From NCBI GenBank assembly GCA_026419015.1, contig JAOAAF010000004.1, positions 287-59,931 of the forward strand: 59,645 nt of DNA, given 5' to 3'. Below, piece after piece: positions 8,876-17,700 of the stretch. A model generated the notes under the pieces. The model did no database searches. It was not told the DNA's origin and worked only from the letters and a program-made list of their open reading frames with translations. Numbering within the stretch: position 1 is the first letter of the stretch; each line of letters begins with the position of its first letter. The position numbers and the translations under genes were made by a program. The DNA comes from Spirochaetota bacterium (GTDB lineage Bacteria > Spirochaetota > UBA4802 > JAGODF01).

Positions 8876-9646
8876 ATGAGCGAGAGCGAAGGGAAAGAAA
8901 AAACGCGCGAAAGGATTCTTCAAGCGGCAAAGTGCGAATTCGCTGCGAATGGCTTTGCAGGCACGAAATTAGATGCTATCGCCCGAAGAGCAGGAGTAAA
9001 TAAAGCGCTCGTGCACTATTACTTTTCTTCCAAAGAAGAATTGTATCGCCAGGTGCATCGACGGTTTTTTGGCATCGGTCAGCGGAATGATTTTTTGGTC
9101 GTTTTCCCACCAGTGAGCCTCAGACCTTCTCAGCGATTGTATATCATCATTTATTATCTTATTAAAATTCATTTGAAAATGAGCGACAAAGATCTTATTC
9201 GAATAGTTTTTTGGGATATCCTTGAGGGAGGGCGCTTTTGCACGGAGGCATTGCGCGAACTGCGACTTCCGCAGCTGAAGGCAATCGAATCCATCATCGA
9301 TGAGGGCATACGGGAAGGGGAATTTGAAATTACCAATGTGCGTTTATTTGTCATGTTTCTGCTTTCATTTATGGGATTGTATGTAATGGAGAGAGAAATT
9401 TTTGGGGATAAAGAGATGTATCGCGAATTATATGGGAATTGTACGGATGAAGAAATAGTGCATTTTTGTCTGCATGTTGCGTTTAAATCGTTAGGGAAAA
9501 CGAAAGAGGCGCAAATACCAAACATACCGTCCAACATAAAAGGGTTTGTCGATGAAATTATTGAGAAAGTTGTCTATAACATTTCACAGGGATATTTTGC
9601 TGTTGCATTTGAAAAGGTAGCTGAAATGATGTCTCGTTCTTCGTAA
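8876..9646 (+). CDS. TetR-family transcriptional regulator
   Basis: 256 residues from the ATG at 8876 (MSESEGKEKTRERILQAAK); the longer frame to 8804 runs through the promoter and is rejected. Residues ~10-57 form the TetR HTH, with GFAGTKLDAIARRAGVNKALVHYYFSSKEELY split over the two helices. The rest is a helical ligand-binding domain. It is immediately followed by a TolC-type channel and an RND pump, so it most likely represses this efflux unit in response to a small hydrophobic ligand. No ribosome site is obvious. Confidence 0.9.
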   Translation: MSESEGKEKTRERILQAAKCEFAANGFAGTKLDAIARRAGVNKALVHYYFSSKEELYRQVHRRFFGIGQRNDFLVVFPPVSLRPSQRLYIIIYYLIKIHLKMSDKDLIRIVFWDILEGGRFCTEALRELRLPQLKAIESIIDEGIREGEFEITNVRLFVMFLLSFMGLYVMEREIFGDKEMYRELYGNCTDEEIVHFCLHVAFKSLGKTKEAQIPNIPSNIKGFVDEIIEKVVYNISQGYFAVAFEKVAEMMSRSS

Positions 9647-9675
9647 AATGTACCTACTAAAAGTGTTTTGGCCAT

Positions 9676-9680
9676 GGAGG
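9676..9680 (+). promoter_or_regulatory. Shine-Dalgarno deciding the TolC-type start
   Basis: GGAGG lies 6 bases before the ATG at 9687, while the upstream ATG at 9648 has no ribosome site and would put charged and Trp residues before the signal peptide. Confidence 0.75.
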
Positions 9681-9686
9681 TTGGAC

Positions 9687-11258
9687 ATGAGAAAAGCATT
9701 CGTAATAGGTCTTCTTGTAGTTATCGTTGCGCATGTGGATCAGTTGTTTGCGCAAGAGGGTGCATTAGATGAAAAAATTGAAAAGATTGGGATTGAAATT
9801 GCTGATGAACCAGCCTTTTTCATCGGTTCGATGAAAGTAACGCTGGGAAAGGCAATTGAACTAGTGTTGGAACAAAATCGCGACACGCTGTCCGGTGCAT
9901 ACGATGTCGCGATGGCAGATTCAGCATATCGAAAATTCCGCAACAAATATTCCCCCTTTCTCAATATTGAAGGTGGGGGGAAATACCAAGAATATCCCGA
10001 AGCAATGGGCATCACTGCTCCCGAAAAAGAACGGAGACTCACTGCGTCTGCTTCAATTTTTCAAAATTTCGAAACAGGTACTTCGATATCTGCAGGGATA
10101 AGCCACGAATACAACGACAGCGTATTAAAAGAAATAAAAATGGGACCAATGGGATCGTTTAAATTAGGCGATCCACAGTATCACAGGCCTGTGTTGTTTG
10201 CAAGCCTTAAACAGGAGCTTTTGAAAAATTCATTCGGATATAACGATCGCCGTCAGTCACAGATTCTAAAAAACGTTGCCGAGATGCAAAAAGAATCGAT
10301 TATCTATCAGCTTTCGGGCCTTGTTGTGGGAATTGTTGTGGATTACTGGAATATGGTAATCGCCAATTCCGAAGTGCATAATGCGGAGCTGCAGTTAAAA
10401 GAGACAAAGAAAGTTCGCAACATCATCGCGGATAATGTGCGATTGGGGCTGGCTGAACCTTTTGATTTGAATTATTACAATACCCTGGTTGCTGGAGCTG
10501 AAGCGACGCTCGCAAATGCAAAGCAAAAGTATAAAGATGCAATGCGCAATCTTTTAAGCACTCTTAATCTCGACGAAAATGTCACTCTTACGGGGAGCGC
10601 TCTCCTTGCGGATAAACTACCAAATTACGATATTGCGCAATCATTAAAGGCAGCATACGAAAAAAGGGCGGATTATAAAAATGCCCTGCGTGCGGTTGAA
10701 AATGCAGAGCTGGAATTGGAACTATATCGAAATCAGGCACTGCCTTCTTTAACGGCCGAGGTTACTGTTTCTTCGATGGGACAGAAGAAGGATTTTCCCG
10801 ATGCTTATGGCGAAACGTCATCGGCGACCAATCCGGGATTAGAAGCGAAACTTCGCATGACATATCCTTTGCATGATGTGGAACAACAAACAAATGAACG
10901 AGATGCACGATTTAAGCTTGAGAAGGCAAAACTTCAGTTAGAAAAGTATAAGCGGGTGGTGCGCGACGATGTGGTCTCAAAATATGAACGGATTCGGACA
11001 TATCACGAATTATACCGAAAAGCGCAGGAAGCCCGAAAACAGTCTGAAATATACTATGCGCGATTGCTCGCAAACCTTCGCAAGGGTCGCTTTACTGCAG
11101 CGGTTGTAAAAAATGGCCTCGATGCGATGGTGGCAACTCGACAACGAGAGCTTGAAGCATTAGTAGCGTTTAATATTTCGCTACTGCAGTTTGATATTGC
11201 GAAGAATGAACTTTTTGAAAAATACAAGATCGATGTCAATAAATACATCCCAAAATAA
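9687..11258 (+). CDS. TolC-family outer-membrane efflux channel
   Basis: 523 residues starting at MRKAFVIGLLVVIVAH, a signal peptide with likely cleavage after QLFA. Two repeats of long amphipathic helices with short beta segments follow the OEP pattern: SVTLGKAIELVLEQNRDTL-like openings, ALRAVENAELELELYRNQALPSLTAEV in the second repeat, and a periplasmic coiled coil rich in E/K/R. It would form the outer-membrane exit duct of the RND pump encoded 48 bases downstream. The adaptor protein that normally links them is not encoded here. Confidence 0.9.
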   Translation: MRKAFVIGLLVVIVAHVDQLFAQEGALDEKIEKIGIEIADEPAFFIGSMKVTLGKAIELVLEQNRDTLSGAYDVAMADSAYRKFRNKYSPFLNIEGGGKYQEYPEAMGITAPEKERRLTASASIFQNFETGTSISAGISHEYNDSVLKEIKMGPMGSFKLGDPQYHRPVLFASLKQELLKNSFGYNDRRQSQILKNVAEMQKESIIYQLSGLVVGIVVDYWNMVIANSEVHNAELQLKETKKVRNIIADNVRLGLAEPFDLNYYNTLVAGAEATLANAKQKYKDAMRNLLSTLNLDENVTLTGSALLADKLPNYDIAQSLKAAYEKRADYKNALRAVENAELELELYRNQALPSLTAEVTVSSMGQKKDFPDAYGETSSATNPGLEAKLRMTYPLHDVEQQTNERDARFKLEKAKLQLEKYKRVVRDDVVSKYERIRTYHELYRKAQEARKQSEIYYARLLANLRKGRFTAAVVKNGLDAMVATRQRELEALVAFNISLLQFDIAKNELFEKYKIDVNKYIPK

Positions 11259-11306
11259 GCAAAAGGAAAATCCCTATCATAACGCAGTGTGATATAGAGG
11301 TTATCT

Positions 11307-14300
11307 ATGAAACGAATTGTTGAATTTTTAATGAATCAAAAGCTGTTCATTGGTCTGGTGTTGTTGCTTATTCTTTTGAGCGGTTATGTCGTTGCAAAAA
11401 AGATGAACAGGGAAGCATTTCCTGAGGTCAATTTTGATATGGTGTCGATTCGAACTGTGTATCCTGGTGGTTCTCCTGATGATCTCGAACAGCTCATCAC
11501 AGTGCCGATTGAAAAAAAACTTCGTTCCGTCTCTGGAATCGATAAAGTGCGAAGTTACAATATCGAAAGCGTTTCGGTAATAGTAGTTTATTTGCAAGAT
11601 AGTTTATCGAAATCTGCAAAAAAGAAAGCAGTGGATGATATTCGCGATGCAGTTGAACTTGTGGAAAATCTGCCGGCAGGTGCCCAAAAGCCCGTGGTGG
11701 AAGAAATTACAACAGACACAATGCCATCAATCGATATTGCGGTGTATGGGAAAAGCGATACCATCACATATGCCGACGTGCGCGAAGCGGCAGACGATTT
11801 AGAAGAATTTTTGTACGACATTGAGGGTGTGGCAGAAGTTGAACCGTTTGGATTGGAGCATCAAGAATTTCTCATTGAAGTAGATCCAATTGCGCTGCAA
11901 CAATATCGCATTGGGATGAATACCGTCATCAATGCACTTAGAAATAGAAACGTCGATTTGCCCGGCGGTGCACTTCGAATACAAGATACAGAATATATCT
12001 TGCGCACAAAGGGGCAATATCGAAATGCGGAGGAGATTCGAAATACTGTGATCATGTCAAACGATACTGGTTATGTGACGCGCATTCGCGACATCGCTCG
12101 CGTGAGCGATACCTACGAAGAGCCTCGCGTGATAGAGCGGTTTAATGGGAAACAGGCAGTAATTCTTCGTGTTTGGCGCCAATCCGATTCCGATGACATT
12201 CGCCTTGTTGACCGTATAAAAAAAGAACTTTTGAAGTTTCGCCCTTCCAACGGCGCAGAAGTGATTCTCGCACCGTTTAACGATATGAGCCGCTTTACCC
12301 GCGAAAGCATTCAGCGGGTGACGACAAATGCGACATTAGGTTTTATTTTGCTCGGCCTTATAATGTTCCTCCTTATGGGATGGCGCATGGCGCTATTGGT
12401 CATTTCTTGTATTCCAGCCATTTTTATGATTGCCATCATGATGATGAACAGGCTTGGGATTTCTTTCAACGTAATAAGCCTTTTTGCAATGGTGATGGTG
12501 CTGGGGATGATTGTCGATTTTGGGATAGTCGTGAGCGAAAACACGCATCGTTATCTCGAATCGGGTTGCACAAAGCGGGACGCAATCGTGCGCGGCGTTA
12601 CTGAAGTTTTTTGGCCAGTAACTGTAACTCTTTTGTGCCTCTCAGCAGCTTTTTCCCCGCTGCTTTTGTTATCGGGACTTATGGGGAAATTTATTTTTGG
12701 CATTCCAGTAGTTCTGACTGTATGCCTTTTTGCATCGTGGCTCATCGCGATGTTTGTGATGCCGGCGCTTTTGAATTTTTTTTCGAAGGAAACGGGAACC
12801 CTGGCTTGCAATGATGATCAAAAAAAAGAAGACCCATATTTTGAACGTGGGCTTTTTGGTAAATTTCAACGTGCATACAAAATGTTTCTTAATTGGTCGT
12901 TGCGGCATCGATATGTGACGATTTTTATCTTAATCATTCTTTTTGTAATATCCCAAATTTATGCAAAACGTCTTGGATTTGTATTTACTCCACCCGGTGG
13001 CGAAGAGCAGATAACCATTCGCACCACCTTGCCGCAGGAGACGAATCTGTGGGCAAATCTACGGGAAATTCAGAAAATCGAGAAGATTATCGCAGAGCTC
13101 CCGAAATCTGAACTTGACAATTATCACAGCACAGTTGGCAAAAGGGTTACCAATGCACTCGATCCTGTGCCGGGTGAGGCAACATATAAATCGACTATTC
13201 GCGTGAATTTGACATCAGCGAGTAAACGAAAAAGAAGCGCTGATGATATTGCATTCGAACTTCGAAACAAAATCGAACAGGCGCAACGGGAAAATGTTAT
13301 ACGGCGCGATATGATGGTGGAATATTTTGTGGAACGCAAAGGACCACCTGTGGGCATGCCGGTGAATGTGGAAATTCGCGGAAAAGATTTTTCAATGTTA
13401 CATACGATAGCAGGGGAATACATTTCGTATTTGAAAACGATTCCAGGAGTGTACGATATTCGCCTTGATATCGAAGAAGGCAAAAAAGAATATCGATTTG
13501 AGGTAGACGAAGTGCTTGCAGCGAGAAGTGGTATATCGGTCTTCGATGTTGCACAAGCAATCAACGCGAGCTTCAGCGGTGCCGTTGCGACGTTCATTAC
13601 GCGCGATGAGGAACGAGTGAACTTGCGGGTACGCTTTCCGGAATCAGCACGCAAAAAAAGGCAAAGCCTCGATGAAGTGATGGTTGCCAATCAGCGCGGA
13701 GGTCTGGTTCCCCTTTCGATGGTTGCAAAAGCAATCGAAAAATCAGGTTTTTCACAAATCAACAGATTGAATTACAAACGAATCGCCCAGGTACAGGCAA
13801 ATGTCGATTTGAAAAAAGTCACCTCAATGGAAGTAAACAAAAAACTTATGGCAAAATTTGCCGATATCGAATCGCGCTATCCTGGATATTTCGTTTCGTA
13901 TGGCGGTGAGCAAGAAGAGACGAAAAAGCGCATGGAAGAATTAAGCACTCTCTTTTTATTTGCATTACTTGTCATTTATATCATCATCGCAGTATTTTTT
14001 AATTCTACAATTGTGCCGCTTGTGGTAATGGCTGCAATTCCATTTGCACAGGTTGGTGTAATTTTTGCGCTTGGCATTCATGGTCAAAACACTTCGTTTA
14101 TGAGCACGTTGGGATTTTTTAGCCTTTCAGGAGTTATTGTGAGCAACACTCTCGTATTGGTACAATTCATTCACAATATGCGCGAAACGGGATTGCCGCT
14201 TCGGGAGGCATTAGTTGAAGCTGGGGTTATACGAGTGCGTCCAATTTTGCTTACTGCGGGAACGACGGTTCTTGGGCTTTTCCCTTCGATATATGGATGG

Positions 14301-14624
14301 GGAGGAGAGGATTATATGATAAAACCGCTCGCGCTTTCCTTTGGATATGGCTTGATTTTCGCAACGGTTATTACGCTTTTGCTTGTTCCTGCATTTTACC
14401 ATGTTGCAGAAGATATTAAGTCGATTTTTGCAAAATTACTGGAAAGTTTTCACATTCGCATTAGCCCGCAGATATATAATCCGTCGGGAATAAGCGAAAT
14501 TGTTCACCAAGAGTTTGCAAGAGAGATGAGCAAACCTCAATTGCCTACTGAAGAAGTTGCCAGTGAAAAAAAGTGGGATGAAGAAAAAGTAAAAAGTGGG
14601 AAAAAGAGAAAACAAAAAAGGTGA
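11307..14624 (+). CDS. RND-superfamily efflux pump, AcrB/HAE1-like
   Basis: 1105 residues with the RND layout: TM1, a large periplasmic loop (porter and docking domains), TM2-6, the repeat (TM7, second loop, TM8-12), and a ~70-residue Lys/Glu-rich cytoplasmic tail. Known markers are seen: FPEVNFDMVSIRTVYPGGSPDDLE near the start, and TM4 VLGMIVDFGIVVSEN. The proton-relay residues differ from AcrB: TM4 has D404-F405 where AcrB has Asp-Asp, and TM10 has S946-N947 near the position of AcrB Lys940. It probably exports hydrophobic compounds with the preceding TolC-type protein under the TetR regulator. Substrate unknown. Confidence 0.9.
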   Translation: MKRIVEFLMNQKLFIGLVLLLILLSGYVVAKKMNREAFPEVNFDMVSIRTVYPGGSPDDLEQLITVPIEKKLRSVSGIDKVRSYNIESVSVIVVYLQDSLSKSAKKKAVDDIRDAVELVENLPAGAQKPVVEEITTDTMPSIDIAVYGKSDTITYADVREAADDLEEFLYDIEGVAEVEPFGLEHQEFLIEVDPIALQQYRIGMNTVINALRNRNVDLPGGALRIQDTEYILRTKGQYRNAEEIRNTVIMSNDTGYVTRIRDIARVSDTYEEPRVIERFNGKQAVILRVWRQSDSDDIRLVDRIKKELLKFRPSNGAEVILAPFNDMSRFTRESIQRVTTNATLGFILLGLIMFLLMGWRMALLVISCIPAIFMIAIMMMNRLGISFNVISLFAMVMVLGMIVDFGIVVSENTHRYLESGCTKRDAIVRGVTEVFWPVTVTLLCLSAAFSPLLLLSGLMGKFIFGIPVVLTVCLFASWLIAMFVMPALLNFFSKETGTLACNDDQKKEDPYFERGLFGKFQRAYKMFLNWSLRHRYVTIFILIILFVISQIYAKRLGFVFTPPGGEEQITIRTTLPQETNLWANLREIQKIEKIIAELPKSELDNYHSTVGKRVTNALDPVPGEATYKSTIRVNLTSASKRKRSADDIAFELRNKIEQAQRENVIRRDMMVEYFVERKGPPVGMPVNVEIRGKDFSMLHTIAGEYISYLKTIPGVYDIRLDIEEGKKEYRFEVDEVLAARSGISVFDVAQAINASFSGAVATFITRDEERVNLRVRFPESARKKRQSLDEVMVANQRGGLVPLSMVAKAIEKSGFSQINRLNYKRIAQVQANVDLKKVTSMEVNKKLMAKFADIESRYPGYFVSYGGEQEETKKRMEELSTLFLFALLVIYIIIAVFFNSTIVPLVVMAAIPFAQVGVIFALGIHGQNTSFMSTLGFFSLSGVIVSNTLVLVQFIHNMRETGLPLREALVEAGVIRVRPILLTAGTTVLGLFPSIYGWGGEDYMIKPLALSFGYGLIFATVITLLLVPAFYHVAEDIKSIFAKLLESFHIRISPQIYNPSGISEIVHQEFAREMSKPQLPTEEVASEKKWDEEKVKSGKKRKQKR

Positions 14625-14690
14625 AAGTAAAAGCGTGGGCACGTTGTCGTACAAACGATAGCGAAGAACTTAATTTGTAATAATCGAGGT

Positions 14691-14710
14691 AGTAAATACT
14701 TTACTTTTTT
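14691..14710 (+). terminator. Weak terminator after the RND gene
   Basis: AGTAAA (14691-14696) and TTTACT (14700-14705) form a short 6-bp stem followed by a T run. It overlaps the 3' end of the convergent kinase gene. The stem is AT-rich, so efficiency is doubtful. Confidence 0.35.
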
Positions 14711-17700
14711 GATGTATATTTTTCTCGATATTCTTTTGGGCTCATTCCCATTTGATGTTTAAATGCTCTGTTGAATGTGCGCAGGCTTTCAAATCCTGAA
14801 GAATAGGCAATGTCGATTATCAGTGCATCTGTGTGTTTGAGTTTTTCTGCCGCTTGCGTTATGCGAAGTTCGTTAATATACTCCCCTATTTTTTTCCCCG
14901 TCGCTGCTTTAAAGATTTTTCCTAAATAATCAGCATTTAAGTTGAATTTTTTTGCTAAGTTCTCCCTGGTAATATCTTCAGCAGAGTGTTGGTGGATGTA
15001 TTGCAGTATTAAAGAAATTTTTTCATCGGGTATTGACTTAAGTGCCGACTCGGAATCGTTTTTAGTAGGGATCGTAAAAAGCGCTTCTATAGTTTTCGCT
15101 GCGCGTGCGAGAAGCACTTCAAGGAGTCGTGCTTCGTTTTCATTAAATATTCCTGCGGTGAGTGGATTGTCCAGATAAAATGCTCCAATCGGTGAACCGT
15201 TATTCATTATTGGGACGCACATAATCGAACGCAGATTTGCAAGCAAAACGCTTTTGTGATGCTGTAACGTGCTATCTTCACACGCGCTGTGTATAACGAT
15301 GCTTTTGCCGTTTTGTATAACGCTTTCGACAATATTTCTCGAGTACTCAGGAAATTCGCTTCCTCCAATTGTTTTTGAGGCTCGCAACACGGGGAAATTG
15401 GTTTCTCTATCGACAATGAAAATAAGTGCGCGTTGTGCGCCCGCAATTCGAAGGGAGTTATCTAAAAGGCATTCGAGAAAAGATTCAGAGTTTACGGTTG
15501 ATGTAATTTCATCACATAACTGGATTGCCGCTGAGAGTTTTTCTCGACTCAGTGACCGCGCAAGCGGTGATATGAGATTTTCTTCGATTTTTTCGAAACC
15601 GAGTAACACTATGATATTTTTTTTGATGTGTTCTGCAGAAATTTGAAAAGCAATTGCGAGCGCATCGTGTAAAAGTTTTAAGCCTTTTTTGTCTTTTCCT
15701 TCTCGTAAGAGCATTGCGGCATAATTAACAGTACTGCGGGCTTCTTCGTATTTACGCCCAATTTTTCGCGCTTCATCGATTGATGCAATATAGAATCGTT
15801 CTGCGATGGTTGGTTTTCCGAATTTTTCATAGTAATAACCGGCTATGCGCAATGCGCCAGGACGATGAGTGCGCCAACGGAAGCTTTCCTTAAGCCCTTT
15901 GAGCACGATCTTTTTTATTTTTTTAATTTCTTTAATTTGTGTAGTGTCTTTTTTGTTTGCATCAATTGCACACAGCATTGCTTCAGCAAGGTGATAGAAA
16001 AGATGAACAGTATAGTGCCGAAGAAAATTGCTCGAATCAAAAAGGTCTTTTGCATGTTGGAGGTAGTGGATTGCGCGAGGGACATCTCCTTTATCGAGCA
16101 ATGCAGCACCGAGTTCAATTGAAGCCCTGCAGTGGGTAAAAAGCACATTGCGCTCTAAACTGTGGTTGAATGCATGCAGAGCGCATTCTTCTGCTTTCGC
16201 GAGTTCACCTTTTTCAAGGTAAAATCGCGCTCTGTATGTCCACGACTCGCTGATGCCATAATCATCCCCAGTTTTCGATGAGATATCGAGGTATTCGTCG
16301 AGTGCACTTTCTGCCGCCGAATAATCTGCGAGGTAGGTGTAATTGTGTATCAAGCCCGCAACGCACATTCCCATTTCACGGACATCGCCGATGGAGCGAA
16401 AGATATCGTAACTTTTTTTAAAATAAGAAATGCTTTTACTGTAATCAGCCTTCCACTCAAATGAATATCCAAGCCATTGAAGAGTTTGGCCACGGCCCCA
16501 GTTGTCGGGGAATAACTCGTAAATTTTCAACGATTTTTCATAATTTCGTTCAGCGAGTTTAAAAAATCCAATCGACATCCATAAGCTTCCCAATATCGCA
16601 TATGACATTCCAAGCTGGCTTGACTTCCCAATTTTTCGGATTATTAAATTTTTGGTTCGAAGTACAGTGCGAACATATTTGCGAATATCGCTTAAAATGT
16701 ATGACCATCCTAAGTCGAGATAGATGCGAATGATTTGGGAATAATGTTCATCGGAGTTTTTTGTTTGTGGAAAAACTGCGCGTAGGGGCTGAAGAATGCT
16801 TGAAATGATTTCGCGCACGATGCTGAAAATTACGTGGGAGCCATGTATGGGGAGTTTTTCGCCAAGCAAACGCAACCCTTTTTGGCCATGCCGTTCGCAA
16901 TTAAGCCAATCGCCCTTTTTGAAAAATGCTCTGCTAATTTGTTGGTAAATGCGCGCTTTTTTTTGGGGATCGTCAATCAATCCTAAAATTGAATTGAAAA
17001 GCTCAATGGCGCGATCGTATTCGCCGATTGTGTGATATACTTCGCCGAGGTGTTCGATGGTCATGATTTTCAAATTTCGCGCATCGCTCATTTCCAAATG
17101 CGTTGCATGTTGGGATAGACAGGAAAGTAGAATAGTAAAATAGCGGATTGCAACGTCGTTTGCATATTTTTCTTTTGCTTTAAGGGCAGCAGGAAACGCG
17201 TATCGAATAATTTTTTCCGGTTGCTCGCTCATTACGCTATGATGTGCTAAATCGAAGAGCAGTTCATCTTGCATATAATTGGTAAACTTTTCTTCTAATG
17301 CGCCGATGATAATCCGATGAAGATATTTTCGTTCGTCTTCGTTGATGCGCGAATAAAGCGATTCCAGTATTCTGTCGTGGACGAATTGCAGCGTTTTTGT
17401 ATCCTTTCTGCTTTGCTCCAAAATGAAAAGATCTTTTGCTTTATCGATGATATTGATAATTTCTGTTTCGGAATATTCCTGAAGGCGTGGGTCTTTTGAA
17501 GCTAAACTAAAAAGGAGTGACGTATCGATGTTTTTCCCAAGAACTGCTGCAAAAGAAAGCAAAAGCATTTCTCTTTCGTTAAATAATGATAAGCGTTTGA
17601 TGATCGAAGCTATTACTGAATCGGGGAGATCAATGGCGTTGAGTAAAGTTTCGGTATAATTGTTATTTTTCACTGGTGAGAAGGTATCTGCGCGTACAAT

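Noticed and set aside
9648-9686. Upstream start of the TolC-type gene
   Set aside because: No ribosome site, and it would spoil the signal peptide that begins at 9687.
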